Shown: in pieces, positions 47,201 through 59,438 of the stretch
How the letters are laid out: each line of letters opens with the position of its first letter
How positions within the stretch are numbered: the stretch's first letter is position 1
Assembly (NCBI RefSeq): GCF_040712315.1
Contig: NC_134013.1
Span: 80,854,001 to 80,918,000 of the forward strand
From: Castanea sativa
Lineage: Eukaryota; Streptophyta; Magnoliopsida; Fagales; Fagaceae
Direction of reading: 5' to 3'
DNA length: 64,000 bases
Translations under genes and position numbers: made by a program
Notes under the pieces: generated by a model
The model's input: only the letters and a program-made list of their open reading frames with translations
The model's database searches: none
Told to the model about the DNA's origin: nothing

Positions 47201-47728
47201 CTAAAGGGCACTCTCTTCCATGGTCTTTTCTACTCTACTTAGTCTCCTCTTGTTCTCCGTGTATTTTCTGATGCTGATTGGGCAAGAGATCCCACTGATC
47301 GCAGGTCCACCACTGGTTATTGCTTTCTTCTTGGTTCTTCTCTAATTTCTTGGCGAAGCAAGAAACAAACTCATGTGGCCCGTTCTAGTACTGAAGCAGA
47401 ATATCGTGCCCTTGCTGATACCACATCTGAGCTTCTTTGGCTACGATGGCTTCTCAAAGACTTAGATGTGTCTACATCCTCTGCTACTCCTCTTTATTGT
47501 GACAACAAGAGTGCCATTCATATTGCTCACAATGATGTCTTCCATGAACGGACTAAACACATCGAGATCGATTGTCATTTTATCCGTTATCATCTTGTCC
47601 ATGGTGCTCTCAAGCTAATCTCAGTCTCCTCTACAGATCAACTTGCAGATATCTTCACCAAGTCACATCCTAAAGGACGCCTTCGTACTTTGGTTGACAA
47701 CCTCAAGTTGGTCTCACATCCACCTTAA
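44222..47728 (+). pseudogene. Copia polyprotein with one in-frame stop
   Basis: ATG 44222 opens 1006 codons. A TAG at 47240-47242 stands where the sister element has Gln. The same frame then continues through RNase H to SHPP and TAA (47728). Order: CX2CX4HX4C knuckle, protease (MDSACC), GAG-pre-integrase, integrase core (SDIWGP, FRSDNALEY, QQNGRAER), RT with YVDD at 46778-46789, and RNase H ([23 protein letters not shown]). As in the sister element, the capsid part of gag is missing; the 603-bp leader codes for nothing like it. Confidence 0.93.
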
Positions 47729-47741
47729 GTTTAAGGGGGGC

Positions 47742-47916
47742 TATTAACATGTATAATGTTGTGGGCTTTAGGCCCAACTAGTTTACTTGTATAGCACTCT
47801 TACTTGTACTGCACTCATATTTACTTGTACTGCACTCATATGCCTCCTATATAAAGGCACTCATATATATTCTTTCAATGAGAAATACAATACTATTGAA
47901 TTCAGTATTTCTAACA
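47742..47916 (+). repeat. 3' LTR of copia
   Basis: 175 bp, starting TATTAACATG (one base away from the canonical TG start), preceded by the polypurine tract aagggggg at 47733-47740. Confidence 0.94.
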
Positions 47917-48754
47917 AGCTGGTGCCAAAAATCCATGGTTATTAGCATCTTTAAGCTTCCATGGATAGTTATAGTATGGCAAACCAAATACAATTTTTCT
48001 GGCCGGAAAACCAGCCTGAATCCAAGAACTAATCCCAGAATCACCACTAACCTCACTGAATGGATTGTATAATGCAGCTGGCGCTTCGATCAAATTTGGT
48101 TTCCAAGTTGGTGCACTGAAATCAAAAGCCATTACATTGATCCAATCCAAGTTTTTTTCCATAGCCTCAGCCGGATAACTCAATGATCGAAATACTGATG
48201 AGTAATAAACCGCCGCAGTTAGAAGCAACTGTGGCTTGTTAGGGTTCTTGGACTCTTTTTCCACGGCTTCTCGCCACTCCTTGAAGAGTAAACCAAGGTT
48301 GGTCATGTCTGTAGTTGTGGATGGGAATTCCCAGTCTAAGTCAAGGCCATGGAAGTTAAAAGACCTGCCTATTGTTATTGAAGAATCAATTAATATTTTT
48401 CGGGTACTGGCATTGCTAGCCATTGAAGAGAAGGCTGAATCATTAGCGATTCCTCCAGCTATGGATAGAAGGGTCTTAAGTGAAGGGTTTTTTTGGCTGT
48501 AAGGTTTGTGTGAAAACTGAGAACTGGGCTGTTTTTGAGTTAGATATGTTGAGTTGGAAGGTGTTGGGATCAACAAATGCTTGGGTACACAAGAGGTGGG
48601 TGTAAAAGGTGGAGTCGATGTCAGAGAGTGGATATGCACTGTCAAAAAACCAATGCGAAGATTTAACGACCTTCTTCCCATCATCTGAGAAGCAGACCTG
48701 TAAAAGGAAAAAAAAAAGGATGGAAGTGAATAATGAAATGGTTTTCAAAGCCAT

Positions 48755-50618
48755 TGAAGGGATGAGTTTCTGTGTTCTTATTTCAATATGAGACTATAGC
48801 TTGATCCACGACTATATTTATGCAATTTGCTTGTAAGGTATTGTGATTTTTTTTTTTCCTTTGTCTGAGTTGTAAGATATTGGGTTTAAATAAAGTTAGA
48901 GATTGAGACTGTTGAGCAACTGATCTTTCGGAAAGAATCTCTGCAAGAGTGCAATTCTATGACCATATATTAAAATGTGAGGAGAAAATAAAACAACCTC
49001 AGGTAATTAACAAGACTACATTTTTTGTATTTCTTCTCTGATTTGTTAACAAGATATGTGCGGTTTGACCATAATGCCTATGTCTATGTATGGCTCTACC
49101 TAATGTTTTCAGCGTGGAGATCATATCTTTGAGGTTTTATCATGCATATCCTTGTGATAACCATAAATGGAAACTCTCAATTAACCATCTCCCTCTCTCT
49201 GTCATAACTAATGCAAATTAAGATTTTGCTAATATGTCACAACTCCTCACTCTAGTGTTAAACACCTTCACTCCATGCAAGGTACATGCCCGCAACATCA
49301 GCTAGCCGTAATCCTTGGGCACTCTCCTTGAACTAATACAAATAGAGATGAGTGGCTAACTCGTACAATTAGAAACGAGCAGCCACTTAAAACATTTTAA
49401 AATATATATATTCAAGTTAGAGTGATGTTAGTAATACTACAAATTTTACTATATAAACCTTAAAAACCGATGTGTCACTAATTATAAAAAAGATCATTAA
49501 ACATTCATGTTATTTAACTAGCACCAATCATATTCTTGACAAATTAGTTTGCAAATTTTTTGTAGTAAATTTAGAATTTTCTCTAAAGTTACTTTCAATT
49601 AATTTTATTACAAAAATTTTGTAGACTGACTTGAAAATTAAAGTAATTGCTACCGAATTAATAGCAAAATAACTTAATTACTTTTTTTTTGTTTAAAAAT
49701 TGACACATCCGTATGTAAAAATTTCTATAATAATATTGTTAATATCTCTAATATCCTTTAAAAAAACATTTCAAACTTCAAAAATTTTGTTAGGGGTTAC
49801 ATTAGTGTCCATTTGGGAATTTTTTATTTTTTGTTATTTATTTTCATAATATGATATAAAAAGCTAAAAACTTGCTTATTAAAAAAATGAAATTTAGATT
49901 ATTTAAAAGAAAGTTGAGACAAAAGGCAAAAAAGAAAAAAAAAATTAATCGGTAAACACACACTAATTTTTACTTGTTCCAATGAAATGGATCAGAGACT
50001 TGTTTTACTTGTGCCATTTTTCGGCTACTCTACTAATTACCTCTAGCAAGGAAGTCTATAACAATCATATATTAATTGTTAGGTTTTTTTAGTATTGGTT
50101 CATTTCATTTCATTTGCATTTAATTAATTTTAAGTTTATTGATATAATTTATTTGTTGTAAAAGTGGGTTGAATCTATGTTAGAAATTGCTTAAAGATGA
50201 CAAATTTTCAATATGCCCAAGAGGAAGAGTTTATACTCTTTTGCTCCAAAATGAATTTTTGAGTGAGACCTATTTTATTGGAAAGTAGACATATAATGCT
50301 CCAAAAATGATAGAAATTTGACTCAATATAAATTTGAAATAAGTGAATTATGGTTGTTTGAAAATGACATAGTTATATAGAATTTGAGAAGCTTACTCAA
50401 CCAAAAATAAACTTTGATAGAGTGATATTAAGACCTAAAAAATACAATTTTTATTACAAAAATGTTTTGGGCTCAGTTTGAACCCTACTTTATACTCCTA
50501 TATAAAACACCTTATGCAAGACTTTAGGGACAAGAAAGGAGGTTATAGCAAAGCTAAACAGGTCTTATTTTTACTTTTGTAATAACTCCAACCCGTAAGT
50601 ATAGAAGAGAACTTTATT
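48755..50618. other. Noncoding spacer before copy B
   Basis: No gene recognised. AT-rich and without similarity to the upstream region of the intact chitinases. Confidence 0.55.
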
Positions 50619-50741
50619 GAAAAAAAGCATTCTAGTTTGTATCCATACGTGTGATCAAAAGGTTGAAACCACATAAGACTAAATCAGATTTTCAAAAAGA
50701 CTTGGATTGACCAAAAGATTGGTTTGCGATTGGCGGATAGA

Positions 50742-52165
50742 CACTACAAAAAACGCGCGCTATAGCCGTGTTTTTTAGCCGCGTTTCTAGGAAACGCGGC
50801 CCTAGGTTATATCTAAAGCCGCGTTTTTAAGTCAAGCCTGTAGCCGCGGTTTTGAAAACACGGCTATAGGTCTAGCAAAATAATATACATATATTAAAAA
50901 GATGGCCTATGCATCCGAATAATTTATTTTTTTTATATGAAACCGCGACTACAGGCCTAGCAAAATAATATACATATTTTAAAAAGATGGCCTATGCATC
51001 CGAATAATTTATTTTTTTTATATAAGGGGGATCCTATAGCCGCGTTTTTGAAAACGCGGCTATAGGTCTAGCCAAATATTATACATATTTTAAAAAGATT
51101 GCCTGTGCATTCGAATAATTTTTTTTTTATATGAGGGAGGGACTATAGCCGCGTTTTCAAAAACGCGGCTATAGGTAACACCAATAAAAAAAAGAAAAGA
51201 ACCCCACTTTCCCACCTACCCCCACTCTTATCTTTTCTTTCTTTGGTCCTGCTTCAGTACGCTCTCTTTCCTGGGTTTCTTTGCTCAAGAGTTCATGGGT
51301 TTCTCTCTTAATTTATTCTCTGCAAATCATGCCAAGGTCTTCTTTCTTTCTTTCTTTCTTTTTTTTTTTTCCTTTTTCTTTCTTCCTTCTTCACTCCAGC
51401 ACAACACTTTTTTTTTCTTTTTTTCTTTGCAGCTACTTCTTTTTTTCTTCATCTCAGGCACTGATTTTTCTATAGATCTAGTTTTTTTTTTTTTTTTTGT
51501 TATTTTATGTTTAGTTAGTAAGAAAATGGAGAAAATGCTGAAAATTTTGAATTTGTGCTATTGTGTCCCTGATATTGTGCTTATGTTTAAACGGGTTTGT
51601 GTTCTTGAGCTTGTTCTTTTGTGTTTCTGAGCTTGTACTTGTGTTCCTTGAATGGATTTAGTGTTAGATTTGGGTTGGCTTTGTTGAAGGAGAGGAGATT
51701 CATGGGATTGTGTTCTTATATTTTGGAGCAAGTTGTGGTTGTATTGTTAGTATGTTGTGTTTGATTTTGAATTTTTTGGGTGTGTTTGTATTGTGAGTAT
51801 GTTGTGTTTGATTTTGAAATTTTTGGGTTTGTATTTGATTTTGAATTTTCTGGGTTTGCGTTTAATTTTGAATTTTTTTTTTTTTTGTTTGAATTTTGAA
51901 TTTCTTGGGGAAAAAAACACCCAGAAATTTTTTTTTTTTTTTTTTTTTTTAAACCTATAGCCGTGGTTGAACAACGCGGCTTTAGGTCCAATCTTTAGCC
52001 GCGGTTGTAAAAACGCGGCTACAGACCCACAGGGGCTGTTGCTGCGCCGCTTAGGCCGGGTTTGTAAACGCAGCTCTAGAAAACGCGGCTATAGGCTATA
52101 GCCGCGTTTTCGGAGTCTATAGCCGCGTTTTTGAAATGCAGCTTTAGACCCCTTTTTTTGTAGTG
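50742..52165. mobile_element. CACTA (En/Spm) non-autonomous element
   Basis: Begins CACTACAAAAAA and ends TTTTTTTGTAGTG, flanked by the 3-bp duplication AGA (50739-50741 and 52166-52168). Copy A keeps the empty site 'ggatagacttgtgg'. The subterminal zones carry many copies of 'tagccgcgtttt' and its reverse complement, the usual binding-site arrays of CACTA elements. Several pairs form near-perfect hairpins (51033-51066, 51143-51175). The centre is T-rich with no transposase. Confidence 0.95.
50870..51142 (+). repeat. Tandem repeats inside the CACTA element
   Basis: Three copies of a unit around 'aaaaagatggcctatgcatc' followed by 'gaataattta', spaced about 80 and 110 bp, each tied to a copy of the subterminal motif. 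Confidence 0.85.
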
Positions 52166-52168
52166 AGA

Positions 52169-55100
52169 CTTGTGGCAACAAATAACGTTGAAAGCACAAG
52201 GCAAGAGTATACTTGCTAGTAGGGTTGTCCATGTGGCGGTCCAGGTTGGGTTTGAACTCTACTCAAGCTAAACTGATTTCAGCGGGTGGTAGGACAATGG
52301 ACCCACCACCAACTGTGAGCACCATAGGGTCAGATTGAAAGATTTTGTCTGGATTGAGTCATTTTCAATCGAAACTGAGGGAGATAGCGTCAAACGAGAT
52401 CTTGCTGAATCTGGTCCATATCCCAACAGATCTTGATGAAATCTCAACGAATCTAACCTAGATCTCGATGGATCTCAATGAGATCTCACTGGATCCCAAC
52501 GCATTTGAGATTGCAACAGAGATGGAGGAAGAGAATGGCAGTTATCGATGAGATTTGTCGGTCGGTTAGGTTTCCATCGTGTTTCAAACCTCTAAAAACA
52601 AGATAATGTTTTACTCATCACCCAAAATCAGAAGTCTTGAGGTAAATTGGTTTAATAGCTTGGAATTGTAGCATAAACATTTCCAAAGAACTATAGGGAT
52701 AACTTAATTATTTTTAAGGGTAAAACACATGTATAGTTCTTTAGGTTTTACCTCTTAAATTTTCAATTAAATTCAACCATGTAATTATTTCATTAACCAA
52801 TCAACTAAAGTTTTGAATTAATTTCCTTCAAAAAAAAAATAACATTGATTTTATACGGTACTGATCAATACAATTCAATGAAAGAACCTAAAGTGCAGCA
52901 TCTCAATTCTCACCTTTACTCTATGTCTAACGTGTTGGCTCTAAAATTAACAAAAAATAACCAAAAAAAAAAGATGCAACTGGCTTTGAGCTAGCTATCA
53001 GCCTCAGTCAAGGAGTATTATACTAATATATTCATCATCGTTTATGCTTTTTTTTTTCTGGCTTCATTCCCCCCGATCAGTAGTATTGTTAGATTTCAAC
53101 ATGTTTTTCTGTCGTTACGGTCAAAAACATAGAAGTCAGTATGTTTATATAAAAAAACGGATTATACCACCCAATGGGTCTAAAGAGATACATCAATTGC
53201 GTATAGGGTGCCATGAAAAGCCACCAAAAATTCAATATACTAAAATACTCCGGTTGAGTTGGCATACAGTGACTTTTAGCAGGTCTTAGTTTTGCTTTTG
53301 GTGTAACCACAGATCCATTAAACAAAAAGATATCTGAAGATTCGCCATGAATGTAAACCAACTAAATCTTATACTACTTTGAAAGGTCAGAATTTCAGGG
53401 TTATTAATTCTTTGTAAACTTACTTGGGCGCTGTTGCTATCTATGATCTATCATCTCCAGTTATATAGAATTAGACTATGTTCTTCCCTTCAAGCTGTCA
53501 AAATTTGGCCTAGTTGCTGTGCTTAGTTTAAGTAGAAAGGGCAGATCAAGACAATCAAGAAAGCTTCCTTCAAGCTGTTAAAATGGATATTAAAATAGGC
53601 TTGTTGCTCTCAAAGATTAAGATTTCTATTCAATCTTTGGCACACTACAATTCCCATTTTTTTGTTTAATGTGTCCTGATTGCTTAGATTATTTTTTTGT
53701 AGTTTAGTTGGTCTGCAGACTGATTGTTTTTGGTAGTTTCGTCTGCAGGTTGAGCTACTTGTATCGACAGTTGTATTCTTGCATTTGACATTGAATGAAA
53801 GTTCTATTTCATCGGTCACCTTAAAAAAATAAACAAAAATTTCTCAATCATTTAAGTACAAAATAAAATACTTTATACTCTGTTCTTATGTTATAAAAGC
53901 TCTTTTGTGCTCTTGTTGTAATCAGGTACATAATAGCTTTGAAGGTTTGGAGGTGTGGTTTTTCTAACTTGGAGTTCAATATTTTAGAAGTATATATAAT
54001 AAAATAATAATAATAATAATAAATATATATTTGCAGAATAGATTATTTTTCCCTGATAATCTAGTAGAATAGATTAATATATAGGGAAATACAATTAGAA
54101 GCATTTTAAAGTCCAGACCAATTAACTACTAGAATAGACTGTAAGAGAAACACAATAACAATGTCTCCAGGACAAAATCCTAAGCAGCTATAATTTATAA
54201 TATACACAAAATTGAAACCATTTTACTTTCAGTTGATCTTACAATATTATGTCACAATTTTGCACATCATTATTTTGATGTACATATTTTTAATTGAATT
54301 TAAATTATATTCTATAAAACCTTTTATTAGAATCTTGACATATTGATTCTCAAAAAAAAAAAAAGAATCTTGGCATATTATTATTTTTTAAATAGTAGAA
54401 TATATAATTTTATACACAAACATGATCATAATAAATGTCTAATGCTAAAATATATAGTTCCATATACAAATAGAATCATAATAAATATTTATTAATAACT
54501 ATCATAATGAATAGATTTCATATTTAAACCAAAGAGAGGGGAAAAAATCATATTATGTTAAATTTTCTCATACATTGAACAGACTATATATATATAAGCA
54601 AACACGTTTAACTTTTTATTAATCTCATAATATTTGTCACATAAGTTTTTGTGATCTCTCATGCATTTCACACGTTATTCTTTTATGATATATATTTTAA
54701 CTAATTTTAAATTATATTCTATATTTAAACTTTCTACAGTTTTCCAAAAAAAAAAAAAAAACTTTCCATTAGAATCTTGTCACATCATTTAAAAAAAAAA
54801 AATAGTATAACAAATAGCTCTATATAAAAATACAATAATAATAAATATCAATTGATAATTATCATGATTATCAAATTACATTTTTAGACAATGAATAAAA
54901 GAGATGATAATAAAAAAATCATCAGCCTTATAACTTAACCAATTGGCATCTCCTGATGTTTATAACGGAAACTTCCATAGTTTAGATTCCCTCTCTCCCA
55001 AACTACTAAATTATGAAGAAAAAAAAAATAGAGAATTATATATTAACTACTAAATGGGTTGTGCATTCTTTCCCCATCTCCTTTATATATATTAGATAGG

Positions 55101-57547
55101 AAAATATTTTGGGATTCTCCTATCTCTATGAAGACCACAAAATGTTGGACGAATAGAAATTTAACTCAATTAAAAAACTAAATCTTTTCTCCCAAAAAGA
55201 CATTGTAATTGTATCAAACTATCTTTAAGGGTCAATTTTTCCCTTCCCCTATATATATGTATGTGTGTGTGTTTCTCAAAAAAAAAAAAAAATCTTTGTA
55301 AATCAATCTCTCACACAATATATTTTATTATTAACATGAGGTTGTAATAATACCTTTGATTATTTTTATATTATTTTTTACTCCTTAAAATTAATTTAGT
55401 TTACTCTTGTTATATTGTATATAGTGTTTCTTTTATTTGTAGTTCGAAATAGTAGGAAGTGTCAGTTGAACTACAAAGCTCTCAACAATAGGTAGGATAA
55501 ATATAATTATGTTATGCATATTAAATGCAAGAAATTGGGTCTCTCATTATGTAATTATGCAAAACTTAGCAAATAAACGTATCATATCTTATAAGATATA
55601 TAAAATTCATATATGCAGCATATAGCTTCTTGTTGCAACTAATCATAATTCTTCATGCAAGAAATTGGGTCTCTCACTATGTAATTATGTAAAACTTAGC
55701 AAATAAATGCATCATATCTTATAACATATATAAAATTAATATATACAGCATATAGCTTCTTGTTGCAACTAATCATAATTCTTCTGAGTCCCCTTAGTCT
55801 ATATAATCAAACCTTAGTAAATGGAACTGCCTTTAAACTCCCTTTTGTTGGGGTTTTCTATTTATCTATAGAGAATTAACTTTTTAGCTGATAGCTTTAT
55901 CTATATAAGGTCTATCTTTTGTAATTGGTACGAGCTTATCTCTATCTCCTCTTTTCCTTTTTAATTTTTTGTTTATGAGAAAAGTGATGGGCAAAGCCCC
56001 TCCCTCCAAGGCTGTCAAAATCATGATCATGATTGTTCCAAGATCGTTTGGAGTCCAAAATGCTAATTATAAATCTCACCTAAAAATCCAATTTTCTTTA
56101 GGCTGCCCAAAGCCCAATTAGCTCCAACAAAAAGCAATAGCCCAATAGGCCCTTATAAGTCTGGAACTGTCAAAATTACCCCTTTGTGAAATGAAAAAAA
56201 AAAAAAAAACTCTCTCTCTCTCTCTCCACTTTACTTTGCACTCAGCCAAGTTTTGTTGCTTGGTCTTCATATGAACCAAACTAATCTTTAATGGCTAAAA
56301 TATCTCCCTCTCTCTCTCTCTCTCTCATATTCACCTCACTTCGCTTTAATTGCACTCAACCAAGTTTTGTTGCTTAGTCTTCATGTGAACCAAACTGATC
56401 TTTAAGCTAAAATCTTTCTTATTGGAGGTCAGAAATATTATTCGTTAGCCTTTTTACACATAAAGTAACGTTAGATACACAAAAATTTTTTTTTTTTTTT
56501 TTTTTTAAAAAAATTTCCTAAGTTGACAAATTTTTATTAGAATAACATCACTTTCATATGAACCATCATTAACACAACTTTAATTATTGTGTACAAATCA
56601 CAACATATATCAATATTTGTGAAAAAAAAAAAAAAAAAACATTTTGACAAATTTTGGGTCATTATTTTTTTCCCTTATTTGATAATTCAAAAAGATTACA
56701 ATGGAGGAATATTATTTGAACCTTAAATGTCTTCAAAACATCAAGATATGTCAACTAGTTTTTTTTTTTTTCCTTTTTTTTCTAAGAATTTATATGCCAA
56801 CTAGTTGAGCTACAAGGCTCATGAACTTATTATTATTACAAATTTATTGTTAAACATAACATCTTATCATATTATATAATATAATAGGATGTTATGGCCT
56901 TTTACATCGGATCCTCTATGCTCCCCATGCACTTGAAGCTGTGACAAGAGTAAGAATTACAAGTTAAAGGTAAGAACATCCTGTCATATAACAAACTCTA
57001 GATATTCCTTTTTTTTTTTTTTCCTGAGAATAAACTCTAGATCCTAGAATATCTTTTCTTTGTGGCTAATGATTACCTTCTCCTGTCGTCAAATAACTTT
57101 CACTTATTAAAGACTTCAATAAACTATATAATTTCTCTATAGTTTGATGCGGTTTTAAATTAAATCCTAATTTTTTTTTAAATAAAAATCATTAAAATCC
57201 TAAACTTTTTAAATTGTTTCAATTTGCACCCTCCAGAAGTTATTATTAACTAGAAGTAATAGAACAGATAAGTTGTGAGTTGTGGCTAAAATCTACTTAA
57301 ACCGAAAAAATTAAATCATTACATATGAAATTATAAGACTTTTGTGCACTATTGGAGAGTTGTGAAATTATGTAAAAAAAAAAACAATCGTTTAGTTATT
57401 ATCTCTAAAATATTCAAAATTAAGTTACATGTATTATGTTCAAATTAGATCATAAAATACTAAAAAAAAAAACGTGTTTAAAATAATAAATGTTACATCA
57501 AGCAAATTATGGTAATAGATAATAATTTTCCCCCTGTATGTACATAT
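52169..57547. other. Noncoding, collinear with copy A
   Basis: Matches 112-795, 2081-3498 and 13461-16960 of copy A. No gene seen. Small B-only changes include a 47-bp insertion near 53465-53515 and a T/A-rich insertion near 54343. Confidence 0.7.
55527..55785 (+). repeat. 130-bp tandem duplication, copy B only
   Basis: The block beginning 'gcaagaaattgggtctctca' occurs at 55527 and 55657. Copy A has it once (14850-14980). Confidence 0.85.
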
Positions 57548-57560
57548 AGTAATAGATAAT

Positions 57561-57677
57561 GTCAAAGGTCTTGTAGCTGAATTGGCACCTTTTCATGTAC
57601 AAAGTGCTTGAGGTCTAGAAGAGAAATAGTTCGAGTTGTGGAGTTAGCAGCATGTTGTAATTATTTCTCAAAAATAA
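57561..57677 (+). mobile_element. SINE, about 117 bp
   Basis: Flanked by a perfect 13-bp target duplication AGTAATAGATAAT (57548-57560 and 57678-57690); copy A has the single-copy site near 16968. The A box 'tagctgaattgg' (57574-57585) matches the RNA polymerase III consensus TRGYNNANNNGG, and a B-box-like 'agttcgagttg' lies at 57628-57638. It ends A-rich (caaaaataaaa). Short tRNA-derived SINEs of plants look like this. Confidence 0.82.
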
Positions 57678-58725
57678 AAAGTAATAGATAATAAATGTCA
57701 TCCGGAAAAGTATGGTTTCAGAGGCTAAACGCTGCATTTAAAAATTTTCACCAAACATTCAATTTCGCTTTTTTGGGTTGGCCAATGTGTTCTTTGGGTC
57801 CAAAAAGTTGAACCAAATGGACACTAAATTGTACAACACACAAGTTTTGCCATATAGCACCGTAAGTACATTAACTTTATTAACATAATTTGGTTGTAGT
57901 GAAACTGTTTTGCCAACATTTCAAGAAGTTTAGAAAACTACATCAATTAACAAAAAATTCTATGCAAATTTGGTACAAATTTTAATATTTATTATAATCA
58001 TATAATTTTTTTTAACAAAAAATGGTCTTATACATAGTGTTAGCACTATGTCACTAAGTGTCATACGTAATACGACTAATAGTTAAAATTATTAATATAG
58101 TTTTCTCCAAATAAAATTCCCTTAACCACAGTTTCAAGAAATTTAAAATGGGTTGCATTCTCTAATATAATAATGTATTATGTTTTTATTGTTTTTATGA
58201 AACTTTGGTCTTTCACAATATGCTTTTTTCCACATTACTTAAAGTAATTTTCATTATTTAATTTCAATCATATTTATAAATATAAAAAAAAAATTGTTTA
58301 GATATGAGTTTTGATTAATTAGTGTATTGCACAAACATAATACTACTATTTAAAGTTTAAACAATAGAAATCCAAACAAAAATAAGTATTTTTACTTAAA
58401 TAAGTATTTTTATTTAGGTGGAAAGAAAAATTATTCCTTGTCAAATAAAGTAATTTAATCATTTTTTTCCACACAAAAAAAAAAGTGTTAGTGCCTTTTC
58501 TATTGGCAGTATGTAAAGGATTAAAAAACACCCATATTTTTTTTTTTTTTTTTTGGCCAAGGAATGCTTTAACCAAAAAATGAAAAAAATGAAGAGAAAA
58601 AAAAGAAAAAAAGAACACCATTGGACGTGTTTGGGGTTTTGGAATTGAGTATATAAGTTTGAATGATGATAATCAGCTATCTGATTATAATCAACTAAAG
58701 GAAAGAATCCCTTCAAAAGAAAAGT

Positions 58726-58783
58726 CTCAACTTATAGTTGTCTGCACGTTGACACGTCAACACGCAGACAACTATAAGTTGAG
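58726..58783. repeat. 58-bp palindrome, copy B
   Basis: Partner of 18457-18514; 29-base arms with three mismatches, no spacer. Confidence 0.9.
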
Positions 58784-58853
58784 AACTGTGAATTATTGTG
58801 GGGTTTGAGGTCTTGGTTGAATAATGAGTTTGAAATTGAAAATGAGTTTTTGG

Positions 58854-59430
58854 CAAGGAAGTCAATACTGTACCGGAGGCTGTACCGGTTTGACCACCGG
58901 TACGATATATTTCGAATACCGGTCAATACCGATGTACTATTTCGGGTTTACCGCTATTTTATATATATATACACACACCAAAATCTCTAGAACCATGTTT
59001 ATAAGCATATAATATTTCACTTATATTATAGTAAATATAAAAGTTTATCATAAAACATTACCTCAATTCAGAACAAATTATTTATAGTTTTAGACTTTAG
59101 TATCAATTAAAAGGGAAAAAAAAAACACAATATAAAAAATAGAAAACTTAGTTGTTCATTGCATACTAAAAAAACAAATAATACTAATAAGTTAATGTAA
59201 ATAAGTTACCATTATGCCCTTACAAAAATTCAAAAATTACAAAACTAAAATAAAAAAAATAAATAAAAAAAAAGCTTTTTTCTGTACCGGCCGGTACGCC
59301 CGGTACCGACCGGTATTGCCCGAAATTGACCGGTATGGCTGATATGGCCGGTACGGCCGGTATTTTTTCCGGTACAAAATAGAAGTGTACCGGTACCGGT
59401 GCACTGACCGGTACGGTATCGACCACCCTG
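58854..59430. mobile_element. hAT-type MITE, 577 bp
   Basis: An 8-bp target duplication GTTTTTGG (58846-58853 and 59431-59438) encloses the element; copy A has the empty site near 18590. The ends are imperfect ~24-bp inverted repeats: 'caaggaagtcaatactgtac' at the left and 'cagggtggtcgataccgtac' (reverse complement) at the right. 'ggtaccgg'-type motifs cluster in both subterminal zones. No transposase. Confidence 0.9.
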
Positions 59431-59438
59431 GTTTTTGG

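Larger units (their letters stand above)
43431..47916 (+). mobile_element. Ty1/copia LTR retrotransposon inside the chitinase pseudogene
   Basis: 4486 bp with 175-bp LTRs and a perfect target duplication AGCTG (43426-43430 and 47917-47921). It has a tRNA-iMet primer site and a G-rich polypurine tract. It belongs to the same family as 30315-35134, in the opposite orientation. The two LTRs differ at four bases by eye. Confidence 0.95.
43184..48754 (-). pseudogene. GH18 chitinase pseudogene, split by copia and LINE
   Basis: The N-terminal part starts at ATG 48754 with a signal peptide (MALKTISLFTSILFFFLLQV). A one-base shift in an A-run near 48490-48500 breaks the frame. The next part (to 47917) has LLSIAGG and the catalytic FHGLDLDWEFP with the Asp, Asp and Glu residues retained. 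After HGFLAPA the copia element (43431-47916) intervenes. The C-terminal part resumes at 43430 (ANDPDITANG to YAKGKGLLGYFA); a 7-bp repeat (atttgca) near 43207-43220 shifts the frame again, and the LINE poly-A tail replaces the last codons. It is far more diverged from the two intact chitinases than they are from each other, so it is an older paralogue. Confidence 0.92.

Noticed and set aside
51033..51175. Hairpins that look like terminators
   Set aside because: They are paired subterminal motifs of a CACTA element in a plant genome; bacterial-type terminators do not apply.
51281..51991. Several open frames inside the CACTA element
   Set aside because: They consist of translated T or A runs (poly-Phe, poly-Lys) and have no domain.
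57561..57677. tRNA gene
   Set aside because: It has an A box but no cloverleaf and a weak B box, and the target duplications show it is a SINE.
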